64,000 nt of DNA, from positions 372,001 to 436,000 of the forward strand of contig JACKBN010000004.1 in assembly GCA_020634565.1 (NCBI GenBank), written 5' to 3'. Origin of the DNA: Ardenticatenaceae bacterium. GTDB taxonomy: Bacteria > Chloroflexota > Anaerolineae > Promineifilales > Promineifilaceae. A program made the position numbers and the translations under genes. Shown in pieces: positions 25,901-35,200 of the stretch. The notes under the pieces were generated by a model, which worked only from the letters and a program-made list of their open reading frames with translations, ran no database searches and was not told where the DNA came from. Numbering within the stretch: position 1 is the stretch's first letter; the number at the start of each line of letters is the position of its first letter.

Positions 25901-28744
25901 GCAGGCTTTAAGCGTGGCGAGGAACAGCCACTGCCGCCGCTGCCGTTCAGCTTTGCCGATTATGTGCTGTGGGAAAGCGAAGCCATCACCAAAACTAGGC
26001 TGCAGGCGCAGGAAGCGTACTGGCAAGAACAACTGGCTGGCGAACTGCCCGTCCTCAGCCTGCCTACCGACCGGCCGCATCCGGCCGCGCCAACCTATCG
26101 TGGCGATGCCCAGGCGGTGATGCTGGATGCGGAACTGACCGCCCAGCTCAAGGCGCTGAGCCAGCAGCAGGGCGCAACGCTGTTCATGACGATGCTCACC
26201 GCGTTCAATATTTTGCTGCGCCTGTACGCCGGGCAGGACGATTTGATTGTTGGCGCGCCGCTAGCCAATCGCACGCGCGATCATGCGGAGGAGCTAGTTG
26301 GCTTTTTCCTAAACATGCTGCCGCTGCGCACTCAATTTGGCGACGATCCCAGCTTTACCGACGTGCTGGCGCAGGTGCGTGACACGGTAACGGGCGCAAT
26401 TTCCAACGCCGAATATCCGTTTAGCTGGATGCTGGAATGGGCGCAAACCGCCCGCGATGTGAGCGTCTCCCCTGTGTTCCAGGTGATGTTTAATATGCTC
26501 AATTTGCCGCAATCTGGCGTGACGCTGGATGATTTGTCGCTCACGTTTAGCGAGCTAGACACCGGCTACATCAAGTACGATTTGGCGCTTTACGCCCACG
26601 AGCACGGCGACGAAATTTTCTTGCAGTTGGCTTACCTGACCGATTTATTCGATGCCACGACGATTGAGCGGATGTTGGCTAATTTGGTGGTGATTTTGCG
26701 GCAGGCGGTGGTGCATGGGGAACGGCCGTTATCCCAACTCACCCTCATTACTGAAAGCGAACGGCAAACCGTGCTGCACGATTGGAACCAGACGGCGCAG
26801 GACTTTGGCAACATGCTAACCATCACCGAGCTGTTTGATCAGCAAGCTGCCCAAACGCCAGACGCCACCGCGCTCATCTGCCAAAACGAAACGATGAATT
26901 ATGCTGATTTGAACCGGCGAGCCAACCAGCTGGCACACCATCTGCGCCAAAATGGGGTAGGGCGCGGCAGCTTTGTGGCACTCTGCACCGAGCGTTCATT
27001 GGCGATGATGGTGGGCTTGCTGGGCATCCTTAAGGCGGGTGGCACCTACGTGGCGCTGGACCCCGACTACCCCACGGCGCGGCTGCACGACATTGTGGCT
27101 GATACGCAGCCGGAGATCCTCATTGTGCAGGAAGCGATGGATCGCTTTGCTGATTTTGCGGGTACAAAAATCTGTCTAGATCGCGATTGGGCCACAATCG
27201 AGCAGCAACCAGCGGCGAACCCAACCAGCGTGACCACGCCCGACGACCTGATCAACATCGTTTACACCTCGTCCACCACGGGCAAGCCGAAGGGTGCGCG
27301 CATTCCGATGCGTGCGGTGCTGAACCGGCTGCTGTGGATGTGGGACGAATATCCGTTTGTGGTGGGGGATACGGCCGTCTTGCAAAAATCATACGCGCTT
27401 GTGGCTGCCACCTGGGAACTGTTCGGCGGGCTGCTCAAAGGCGTGCCCACGCTCATCCTCCAGCCAGATGATGTGCGCGACGCCGACTTGCTTTGGCAAG
27501 CATTGACCACACACAAGGTAACGCATCTGCTCTCTTCTCCGGCGCTCATCGAAAACGTGCTACAAGCCGCCGCGCGTGAGGAAACGCGCTGGGACAGCCT
27601 GCGCTTTGCCACCACCAGCGCCGAACCAATTTCTCCGGCGATGGTACAGCGCTGGCAGCAAACATTCCCCGGCGTGCCGCTGCTCAATTTGTACGGCTCC
27701 ACGGAATGTTCGTCCAATGCTACCCAGTATGATGCGGCGCAACTGCTAGAAACGGCCGTACGCGTTCCCATCGGCCAACCCTTGCCCAACATCCAGGTGT
27801 ACGTCCTCGATGACAACCTCCAGCCCGTCCCCATCGGCGCGACAGGCGAACTGTGCGTCTCCGGCGCGTGTTTGGCGGATGGGTATTTGAACTTGCCGGA
27901 ATTGAGCGGCGAGAAATTCATTGAATTGAATGACAAGGCGACAAGGGGACAAGGTGACCAGGTGAATGTCACCTTGTCACCCGTTCACCCGTTCACCTCT
28001 TCCCCTCTTTACCGCACAGGCGATCTCGCCCGCTGGCGCAGCGATGGCCAGCTAGAGTTGGTCGGTCGGCGGGATTATCAGGTGAAGATTCGTGGCTTCC
28101 GCGTGGAGCTGAACGATATTGAAGCGGTGCTGCTGGAGCATGAAAGTGTCAAGAAATGCGCGGCTGCTCTGGCCGATGCGGACAACGCGCGCAAGCGGCT
28201 GGTGGTTTACATTGAACCGGCTGGCGACGTGCAGCCCACAGCTCTGCGTGACTTTTTGCGGGAGCGATTACCAGGTTACATGGTCCCCAGCGATTTCTTT
28301 GTTTTAGAAAAATTACCGCTGGGGCCGACGGGCAAGATTAACCGCAAAGCATTGCCGTCGCCGGATGAATTGCAGGTTGATGTGGTAGAAACGGCCGTTC
28401 TCCCCACCACCGCCACGCAAATCGCCCTGGCCACTATTTGGGAAACCTTGCTGGGACGCGAGGGGCTGGGCATTCACGCCAACTTCTTCGACGTCGGTGG
28501 TCATTCCCTGCTGGCGACGCAGGTGGTTTCCCGCATTCGCGATCAGCTCAACGTGGAGCTGTCGCAGCGTCGCTTTTTTGAGATACCTACCATTGCTGAA
28601 TTGGCGGAGGAAATTGAGCAGTTGCAGGCGGAAACGGCCGTAACCACAGATGATGAAATGGCTGCCCTGATGGCGGAACTCGACGATTTGTCTGACGAGG
28701 AAGCGGAAGCGCTGTTGGCCGAACTCATGGCCTCCGAAGAATAA
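22904..28744 (+). CDS. NRPS1: partial C - A1 - PCP - C (degenerate) - A2 - PCP
   Basis: A 1946-residue peptide synthetase. I take the ATG at 22904; an upstream in-frame TTG lies on the 3' arm of the preceding hairpin. Residues 1-170 look like the C-terminal part of a condensation domain without the HHxxxDG half. A1 follows (A3 motif YTSGSTGKPKG near 366), with code by alignment to GrsA roughly D-A-C-Q-L-A-L-L-A-K, which I cannot assign. PCP1 has GGDSL near 782. The C domain (840-1295) has His979-Glu980 where HH is expected. A2 (1305-1780) reads 'YTSSTTGKPKGA' and has Val1500 at the Asp235 position. Its code, about V-A-W-L-T-S-L-S-N-K, resembles the beta-alanine type VDWVISLADK but lacks its Asp. 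PCP2 has GGHSL near 1865. The last ~25 residues are acidic, suiting docking to NRPS2. Two palindromic repeats are inserted in frame. Confidence 0.88.
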   Translation: MSEQRVTAVSTTANTMNRTMQLPTVNRLALFLLLLHRYSGETQVSCLLDGKPTAVPVDADAPFAALVEQVGTETAVLTLTDPQNLPVLAQNLNQKLPASNNHPLLTFNLQSGELTYDADLFDEATMDRLEGHLQTLAQAVVDSPETAVSHLPILTADEKHQLLTEWNDTKQYDYPGLHQMFEQVVANAPDSLAITFEDRQMSYGELNGRANQIAHALIKMGVQPQDRIAIMLENGPQQVEALFGSLKSGGVFVCLDPHYPTHRLQAILDEAQPARFILETSCLERHEELLASLPAGCDILAIDSLKTFTAEHAESAEKNKKISASSAPSAVKNSTVTVFGPEFIAACAQTNPNLPLQPTDPAYMVYTSGSTGKPKGILQSHLSFCQFVDWQSRYFGIVAPQRFAQWASIAYDASYCEIFGTLCFGATLCMAPAMTRFNPQALIDWVRQAEITILQIVPSFCRQMLQILENEPSHNDTHPLPTVEKLLLAGEILPVDLAHTWLNRFPNPAKLFNLYGPSETVLATYHAIPEVAPEQRAISVGQAIDGRQILILDKNQQLCPIGVRGELYIRSPYLTEGYIERPDEMATKFIQNPLHDEFPDRVYRTGDLGRWLADGTIEFYGRIDNLVKLRGMRVELGDIETALRGHEAVRNCAVVVRNVTRDKSRLIVKDRDTRSKSTASEQQILMAYYTAERPLSGYELRAFLEKLLPPHMIPQQFVQLDELPYNANHKLDLRALPEPHNLRPDLRQPYLPPRNKVEETIAAIWQDVLGINQVGVEDGFFELGGDSLLAMQVLNRTREATQAKLSFRHLFEKQTVAKLAELVAEPASQSDDAQIDLPTASAAREHYPLSVAQQGIWFLWKLEPDSPYYTAQGVIHLRGAVDVALLQRAWQALIDRHVILRAKFGVDENGRPTQTFPQRQDTLQVFDLTRLNAAQREAKLKAFMYEKGQQPLNLEKHNLLQANLFKLADDSYDMPITFHEITLDLWGWSNMIQDLGALYAGFKRGEEQPLPPLPFSFADYVLWESEAITKTRLQAQEAYWQEQLAGELPVLSLPTDRPHPAAPTYRGDAQAVMLDAELTAQLKALSQQQGATLFMTMLTAFNILLRLYAGQDDLIVGAPLANRTRDHAEELVGFFLNMLPLRTQFGDDPSFTDVLAQVRDTVTGAISNAEYPFSWMLEWAQTARDVSVSPVFQVMFNMLNLPQSGVTLDDLSLTFSELDTGYIKYDLALYAHEHGDEIFLQLAYLTDLFDATTIERMLANLVVILRQAVVHGERPLSQLTLITESERQTVLHDWNQTAQDFGNMLTITELFDQQAAQTPDATALICQNETMNYADLNRRANQLAHHLRQNGVGRGSFVALCTERSLAMMVGLLGILKAGGTYVALDPDYPTARLHDIVADTQPEILIVQEAMDRFADFAGTKICLDRDWATIEQQPAANPTSVTTPDDLINIVYTSSTTGKPKGARIPMRAVLNRLLWMWDEYPFVVGDTAVLQKSYALVAATWELFGGLLKGVPTLILQPDDVRDADLLWQALTTHKVTHLLSSPALIENVLQAAAREETRWDSLRFATTSAEPISPAMVQRWQQTFPGVPLLNLYGSTECSSNATQYDAAQLLETAVRVPIGQPLPNIQVYVLDDNLQPVPIGATGELCVSGACLADGYLNLPELSGEKFIELNDKATRGQGDQVNVTLSPVHPFTSSPLYRTGDLARWRSDGQLELVGRRDYQVKIRGFRVELNDIEAVLLEHESVKKCAAALADADNARKRLVVYIEPAGDVQPTALRDFLRERLPGYMVPSDFFVLEKLPLGPTGKINRKALPSPDELQVDVVETAVLPTTATQIALATIWETLLGREGLGIHANFFDVGGHSLLATQVVSRIRDQLNVELSQRRFFEIPTIAELAEEIEQLQAETAVTTDDEMAALMAELDDLSDEEAEALLAELMASEE
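23825..23899 (+). repeat. Palindromic repeat element inserted in frame in A1 of NRPS1
   Basis: An imperfect inverted repeat with ~31-base arms. The left arm (23825-23855) is built from CGCGGAG/CGCAGAG units. The right arm (23868-23899) is the near reverse complement and ends CTCTGCGGTTAAA, with an A-rich loop between them. It encodes a low-complexity stretch of the 'AEHAESAEK ... SASSAPSAVK' kind, upstream of the A3 motif, that has no counterpart in the other A domains here. The reading frame is kept. It has the look of a dispersed intergenic palindrome that entered a gene. Confidence 0.75.
27931..28008 (+). repeat. Second palindromic repeat inserted in frame in A2 of NRPS1
   Basis: It is made of iterated GACAAGG/CAAGGTGA units on the left and TCACC/CCGTTCACC units on the right. 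The centre is a perfect 11-bp inverted repeat, GACAAGGTGAC (27948-27958) with GTCACCTTGTC (27968-27978). It encodes about 25 extra residues just before the YRTGDL motif (A7/A8 region), at the same alignment point as the repeat in NRPS2, though the repeat sequence is different. The frame is preserved. Confidence 0.72.
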
Positions 28745-28812
28745 AAAAAGAGACAGGAGATTGGAGATCAGGGACTTAAATCGATTTGCAATCCTCTACA
28801 CTAGGTAGTTGT

Positions 28813-31800
28813 ATGACAAACCAACCACCCAAGCAGAATGATTTGAACGACCGGCTGGCAGGGCTTTCCCCCGCCAAACGGGCGCTGCTGGAAATGAAAC
28901 TGAAGCAAAAACAAGCGCAGGCGGCCCCGCAAGGCATCAGTTCCCGCGAGGCGTCTGCCTCTGCGCCATTGTCTTATGCCCAGCAGCGGCTCTGGTTCCT
29001 GGAAGAGCTGGAACCGGGCAGTCCGGCGTACCACATCCCCGCCATCTTTCAGTTAGCGGGTGAGCTGAATGTGACCGCCCTCACCGCCAGCCTGAATGAA
29101 ATTGTGCAGCGGCATGAAGCATTGCGCACGACGTTTACGGCCGTAAATGGTCAACCGTCCCAGCAAGTTCGTGAAAATATCACCATTTCCGTCCCGGTAG
29201 AAGATTTACAGGGCGTGCCCACCGCACAGCGAGACACTGAAATTGCTCGCTTAACGGCTGACGAAACGAGACGGCCGTTTGATCTCACCACCGGCCCCTT
29301 GCTGCGCGCCAAATTGCTCAAGCTGGCACCCGCCGAGCACCGGCTCATCCTCACCATGCACCACATCGCCTCCGACGGTTGGTCGCGAGGGGTACTGCTG
29401 CATGAGCTATCGCTGCTGTACAAAGATTTTTTGGCGGGGGAACGGCCGTCGCTCGATCATCTGCCCATCCAATATGCCGATTTTGCCGTCTGGCAGCGGG
29501 ATTATTTATCTGGAGAGCGGCTGGAAAAGCAGCTCAGTTACTGGAAAAACCAACTCGCCGGTGCGCCGCCCCGCCTGGAACTGCCCACCGATCTCCCTCG
29601 TCCGGCGGTGCAGGCTTATCGCGGCAACCATCTGCCGCTGCAAATTGATCAGGCGCTGTACGAAGCGCTCAGGCGCATCAGCCAGGAAGCGGGCGCGACG
29701 CTGTTTATGACCTTGTTTGCTGCCTTCAACGTGCTGCTCCAGCGCTACAGCCGCCAGGAAGATATCGTCGTGGGCTCACCCATTGCCAACCGCACCCGCG
29801 CCGAAATTGAGGGGCTGATTGGCTTCTTCGTGAACACGCTGGTGCTGCGCACCGACCTGTCTGGCAATCCCACCTTTTTGGAACTGCTGGCCCAGGTCAA
29901 AAACAGCACGCTCGATGCGTACGACCACCAGGATTTACCCTTTGAAAAGCTGGTGGAAGAGCTCCAGCCGGAGCGCGCCCTCAGCTACAATCCGATTTTT
30001 CAGGTGATGTTTGTGCTGCATAACGCCACGGGCGCGGCTGCGCAAATGCCCGGCCTCACCGTAACGCCGCTGGATGTGGACACCGGCACTTCTAAATTTG
30101 ACCTGGCGCTCTCGCTGGTGGAAGAAGCGGATGGCATGACCGGCTACCTGGAATACAACGTCGATCTGTTTGCTGAAGCGACGATGGCCCGCTTCTGGCA
30201 GCATTTTCAGGTGCTGCTTGGCGGCATTGTGCAAGATCCTTCCCAGCCGATTGCTGCTTTGCCGTTGATGGGTGAGGCTGAGCGGGCGCAGGTGGTGGCC
30301 GGTTGGAATGAGACAACGGCCGTTTACCCCAAAATTCCTGCCCACCAACGCTTCGAACAACAGGCGGCTCAAACCCCAGACGGTATCGCGGCCGAATTTC
30401 CGAACCAAACCGTGACCTACGCCGAGCTAAACCGGCGCGCCAACCAGTTGGCCCACGCGCTGCAAAAAGCAGGTGTTGGCCCCGATGTGAAGGTGGCGCT
30501 CTCTGTGGAGCGGTCACTGGAGATGCTGGTGGGGCTGCTGGGCATCCTCAAGGCGGGCGGGGCGTACGTGCCGCTCGATCCGACCTATCCGCAGGAACGA
30601 CTGGCCTACATGCTGGCCGATTCTGGCGCGACGGTGCTGCTGACGCAAACCAGCCTGCTGCCCGCCATGCCAGACCATCAGGCCAAACTCATTTGCCTGG
30701 ATCGCGATTGGGCAACCATTGCCCAGGAAAGCACAGAAAATCCAACGAGCGCGGGCACGCTCGATGACCTGATTTACATCATTTACACTTCTGGCTCGAC
30801 GGGCAAGCCGAAAGGCGTAGCGTTGAAGCAGCGGGCGATTGCCAATTTGCTAACATGGCAACTGCAACATTCAAGCTGCGGCCTGGGGGATAAAACGCTG
30901 CAGTTTACCACCCTCAGCTTCGACGTGAGCTGCCAGGAGATTTTTGCCACGCTGGCCAGCGGCGGCACCCTGGTGATGATTGACGAGGAAATCCGGCGCG
31001 ATCCAGAGCAGTTGGCCCAACTGGTGGCCGTGAAGCAGGTAAACCGTATCTTCCTGCCGTTTGTAGCGCTGCAGCAGTTGGCTGAAGCATTTGCCGCCCA
31101 ACCCGACCTTGATTTGCAGCTGCGTGAGCTGATTACCGCTGGCGAGCAGCTGCAAACGACGCCACCCATTGTGGCCTTGTTTGAGCGACTGCCCAACTGC
31201 CGCCTAGCCAACCATTACGGCCCGTCCGAAACGCACGTGGCGACGGCGTACGATTCGCCCGCTGATCCTAAAACGTGGGATGCACTGCCGCCCATCGGCA
31301 AGCCCATTGCCAATACGCAAATTTATCTGGTTGATCCGCAGATGCAGCCCGTGCCCATCGGCGTGCCGGGGGAACTGCTCATCGGCGGGGATAATGTGGC
31401 GCGTGGTTATTTGAACCGATCTGAGTTGACGGCGGAGCGGTTTGTTCAGTTATCGGTAATCGGTAATCGGTTATCGGTAAACGGTAACACCGATTACGGT
31501 TCACCGATTACCGTTTACCGCACAGGCGATCTGGCCCGTTACCGTGCTGATGGCAACATCGACTACCTGGGTCGGATTGACCAGCAGGTGAAGATTCGCG
31601 GGTTCCGCATTGAGCCGGGGGAGATTGAGGCGGTGTTGAGTGAACATGCGGCGGTGAAGGAAACGGCCGTTCTCGCCAAAGCAGACCCATCCGGCAACAG
31701 ACGACTGGTGGCGTACGTGGTTACCCAGCCGGGGCAAACGGCCGATTCGCTGACGCTGCGTAACTTCCTCAAAGAACGCCTGCCGGAGTACATGGTGCCC

Positions 31801-32256
31801 GCGCTGGTGATGCTGCTGGACGAGATGCCGCTGACACCCAGCGGCAAAATCAATCGGCGCGGTTTGCCGGAACCGGATGAATCAGCCAGAGTTCTTGTGC
31901 AGGAATTTGTGGCGCCGCGAACGGCCGTTGAAGCCGTGGTGGCCAAAGTGTGGCGTGAAATCTTGGGCGTGGAAAAAGTGGGCGTGAACGACAACTTCTT
32001 CGACTTGGGCGGCCATTCCCTGTTAGCCACGCAGGTGATTTCGCGGCTTAAATCATCGTTTAAAAACAATTTGCCGCTGCGCAGTTTATTTGAATCGCCC
32101 ACCGTGGCGGAGTTAGCGGCAGAAATTGTGACGTTGGAAAAACAGCCGGGCCAGGCAGAGAAAATCGCGGGCGTGCTGCAAAAATTGGGCGGCATGACCC
32201 CTGAGCAAATGAAGCAATTATTGGCAGCTAAGCGTAAAGCGGGAGCAACATCTTAA
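28813..32256 (+). CDS. NRPS2: C - A - PCP, proline-like code
   Basis: A 1147-residue one-module synthetase starting at the ATG at 28813, preceded by TAGGTAG. The N-terminus is basic and helical ('LSPAKRALLEMKLKQKQ'), suiting docking to the acidic NRPS1 tail. The C domain (about 45-480) has an intact HHIASDG near 183. The A domain (about 500-1020; A3 YTSGSTGKPKG near 658) gives the code D-V-Q-F-I-A-H-V-A-K by alignment to GrsA, very close to known proline and methylproline codes. PCP has GGHSL near 1066. The C-terminus is basic ('LLAAKRKAGATS'). A palindromic repeat is inserted before YRTGDL. The stop overlaps the NRPS3 start by one base (TAATG), so translation is coupled. It should add proline or an analogue. 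Confidence 0.9.
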   Translation: MTNQPPKQNDLNDRLAGLSPAKRALLEMKLKQKQAQAAPQGISSREASASAPLSYAQQRLWFLEELEPGSPAYHIPAIFQLAGELNVTALTASLNEIVQRHEALRTTFTAVNGQPSQQVRENITISVPVEDLQGVPTAQRDTEIARLTADETRRPFDLTTGPLLRAKLLKLAPAEHRLILTMHHIASDGWSRGVLLHELSLLYKDFLAGERPSLDHLPIQYADFAVWQRDYLSGERLEKQLSYWKNQLAGAPPRLELPTDLPRPAVQAYRGNHLPLQIDQALYEALRRISQEAGATLFMTLFAAFNVLLQRYSRQEDIVVGSPIANRTRAEIEGLIGFFVNTLVLRTDLSGNPTFLELLAQVKNSTLDAYDHQDLPFEKLVEELQPERALSYNPIFQVMFVLHNATGAAAQMPGLTVTPLDVDTGTSKFDLALSLVEEADGMTGYLEYNVDLFAEATMARFWQHFQVLLGGIVQDPSQPIAALPLMGEAERAQVVAGWNETTAVYPKIPAHQRFEQQAAQTPDGIAAEFPNQTVTYAELNRRANQLAHALQKAGVGPDVKVALSVERSLEMLVGLLGILKAGGAYVPLDPTYPQERLAYMLADSGATVLLTQTSLLPAMPDHQAKLICLDRDWATIAQESTENPTSAGTLDDLIYIIYTSGSTGKPKGVALKQRAIANLLTWQLQHSSCGLGDKTLQFTTLSFDVSCQEIFATLASGGTLVMIDEEIRRDPEQLAQLVAVKQVNRIFLPFVALQQLAEAFAAQPDLDLQLRELITAGEQLQTTPPIVALFERLPNCRLANHYGPSETHVATAYDSPADPKTWDALPPIGKPIANTQIYLVDPQMQPVPIGVPGELLIGGDNVARGYLNRSELTAERFVQLSVIGNRLSVNGNTDYGSPITVYRTGDLARYRADGNIDYLGRIDQQVKIRGFRIEPGEIEAVLSEHAAVKETAVLAKADPSGNRRLVAYVVTQPGQTADSLTLRNFLKERLPEYMVPALVMLLDEMPLTPSGKINRRGLPEPDESARVLVQEFVAPRTAVEAVVAKVWREILGVEKVGVNDNFFDLGGHSLLATQVISRLKSSFKNNLPLRSLFESPTVAELAAEIVTLEKQPGQAEKIAGVLQKLGGMTPEQMKQLLAAKRKAGATS
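31450..31520 (+). repeat. Palindromic repeat inserted in frame in the NRPS2 A domain
   Basis: Iterated TATCGGTAATCGGTA-type units. The core is a perfect 13-bp inverted repeat, CGGTAAACGGTAA (31475-31487) with TTACCGTTTACCG (31508-31520). It encodes about 22 residues of the 'LSVIGNRLSVNGN' kind, directly before the YRTGDL motif. The repeat type resembles the iterated TTATCGGTTATCGG palindromes seen between genes in various bacteria. Confidence 0.75.
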
Positions 32257-35200
32257 TGGATTTTGACGCAATACCTGATCCGGCAGACCTGTCTGCCGAG
32301 GAGTTGGCGCTACTGGAGATGATGTTGGCTGAAGAAGGCGTGGAAACGTCTACTGAGCCAACCATTCCTCCGCGCGCCAATCAGGAGAAGTCGCCGCTCT
32401 CGTTTGCCCAGCAGCGGCTTTGGTTTTTGGAGCAGTTGGAGCCGGGCAGCCCGGTTTACCATATTCCGGCGGCGTTTCGGCTGCGTGGCGTGGTGGATAC
32501 GGCCGTTCTGCAACAAGCCCTCAACCAACTGGCCCAGCGGCATGAATCGCTGCGCACCGTTTTTGTCTCCGAAGATGGCACGCCTTACCAAAAAGTGCTG
32601 CCAGCGGTTGAGCTGCCGTTGAACGTGCTCGATTTACGGCAGACGGCCGATAATGAACAGGTCGCCGAAGAACAGCTTTTTGCGGAGACGCAACGGCCGT
32701 CTAACCTGAAACTTGGCCCCCTCTTCCGCACCTCCGTTTTCCAACTGGCCGACGATGAATGCATCATCCTGTTCATGATGCACCATATCATTTCTGATGG
32801 GTGGTCGATGGGCGTGCTGTTTGGGGAATTAACGGCCGTTTACAACGCGATCTTGCAGGGCGAACCGGCCAATTTGCCCGACCTGCCCATCCAGTACGCC
32901 GATTTTGCCGAATGGCAGCGCGATTGGCTGCAAGGGGACGTGCTGGCCGAACAGATCGATTACTGGAAAAACCACCTGCGCGGTGCGCCGACGCTGCTGG
33001 AACTGCCGCTGGACAAACCGCGCCCGAATAACAAAACGTTTGTGGGGCAGCGGCAGCCAGTTGTCCTGGATAAATCTGTTGCCGATGGCTTGCAGGCGTT
33101 GGCGCGGCAGGAAGGAGCGACGTTGTTCATGGCGGCGCTGGCGGCGTTTAAGGTGCTGCTGGCGCGTTACAGCGGTCAGGAAAGTGTGGTGGTGGGATCG
33201 CCGGTGGCCAACCGCAACCGGGCCGAAATTGAAGGCATTGTTGGCTTTTTTGTGAACACGCTGGCGCTTCACACGGACGTGAGCGACGCGCCAACGTTCC
33301 GTCAGCTTTTGGTGCGCGTTAAAGAAGGGGCGCTAGGTGCGTACGATCATCAGGACGTGCCGTTTGAGAAGCTGGTCGAAGAACTCCAGCCAGAACGTTC
33401 GCTCAACTACAATCCAATTTTTCAGACGCTGTTTGCCCTGGAAACGGCCGTGCGTTCACCGTTGCAATTGGCTGGGGTGGTAGACGGCCGTTCCCTCGAA
33501 GTGGATTTTGGCGCGGCCAAATTTGATCTCAGCCTGTCGCTGACGGCGGCAGATGAAGGTCTGGTCGGTTCCTTTGTCTACAACGTGGATTTGTTTGAGC
33601 CGGAAACGTTGGTGCGGATGGCGGGCCATTTCCAGACGTTGACCGCCGCGATTGTGGCCCATCCTGATATGCCCATCACCCAGTTAGAGATGCTCACGGC
33701 TGCGGAATGGCAGCAGTTGGCGGCGTGGAACGATACGGCCGTTCCCTACACCCATCCGGTGCCCACCGTGCACCAACTGTTTGAGCTGCAAGTGCAAAAA
33801 ACGCCGGACAAGCTGGCGCTCATCTACGAATATGATGAATTTGCGTATAGCCAGCTGAATGAGAAGGCGAATCAGCTGGCCCATCACCTGCAAAAGCAAG
33901 GCGTGGGACCAGAAACGTTGGTGGGGATTTCTGTGGAGCGGTCGCCGGACATGGTGGTGGCGCTGCTGGGCATTCTCAAGGCGGGTGGGGCGTATTTGCC
34001 GCTCGACCCAACCTACCCGCAGGAGCGGCTGGCGTACATGCTGGCCGATTCCGGCGTGCAGACGTTGCTGACGCAGAAGCCGCTTTTGCCTGATTTGCCG
34101 ACTGAGTTGTTAGCGGAGATGGAAACGGCCGTTTTCCTGCTGGACGACGATTGGCACACAGTGGAAAACGAACCGACCAGCAATCCAGACAGCGGCGTCG
34201 GCCCAGAAAATTTGGCGTACGTCATTTACACCTCTGGTTCGACAGGCAAGCCCAAGGGCGTGCTGGTGACCCATCGCGGCATTCCCAATTTGGCCGAGGC
34301 GCAAATCGAGACGTTTGGCCTGACGCCGGAAAGCCGCTGCCTGCAATTTGCCAGCTTCAGCTTTGATGCATCGGTGTCTGAAGTAACGACGACGCTGCTG
34401 GCGGGCGCCACGCTTGTGCTGGCCCCGCAGCGCAGCATGATGCCTGGTCCCGCGCTCATCCACCTGCTGCGTGACAAGGAAATTACGGTGGTGACGCTGC
34501 CGCCGTCGGCGCTGGCGGTGATGTCGCCCGATGAGCTAAGCGGCGTCAAGTCGATTATCTCGGCGGGCGAGGCGTGTTCGGCAGAGATTGTTGCCAAGTG
34601 GGCACCGGGGCGGCGCTTTGTGAATGCGTACGGCCCCACCGAGGCCACCGTCTGCACCACGATGATAATTTTGGAAGATGGAGAGCGGGTTCCGCCTATT
34701 GGAAAACCAATCAACAACTTCCAGGTGCTGGTGCTGGATGCTAATCAGCAGCCGCTGCCACAAGGCATCCCTGGTGAACTGTACATTGGCAGTGAATTGG
34801 CGCTGGCACGTGGCTACCACAACCGGCCAGAGCTGACGGCCGAAAAGTTTGTGGAACTAGCGTTAGATGCGCGACTCTCGTTCAAAAACCGCAAATTTTA
34901 CCGCTCGGGCGATTTGGTGAAATGGTTGCCGGATGGCTCGCTGGAGTTTCTGGGTCGGATTGACCATCAGGTGAAGGTGCGCGGATTCCGCATTGAGCTG
35001 GGTGAAATTGAGACGGCGCTGCGGGAGCATACGGCCGTGCGCGATGCGCTCGTGCTGGCCCGTGAAGATAATCCGGGTGACAAGCGGCTGGTGGCTTATC
35101 TGCTGTCGGCCAATGGCTCAACGCCGGGCACAAGCGAACTGCGGACTTTCTTGCAGGAAACGCTGCCAGATTACATGGTGCCCAATGCGTTTGTGCCGCT

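Noticed and set aside
31450..31520. CRISPR-like array
   Set aside because: The repeated units are short, contiguous and palindromic without unique spacers, and they are translated within an A domain.
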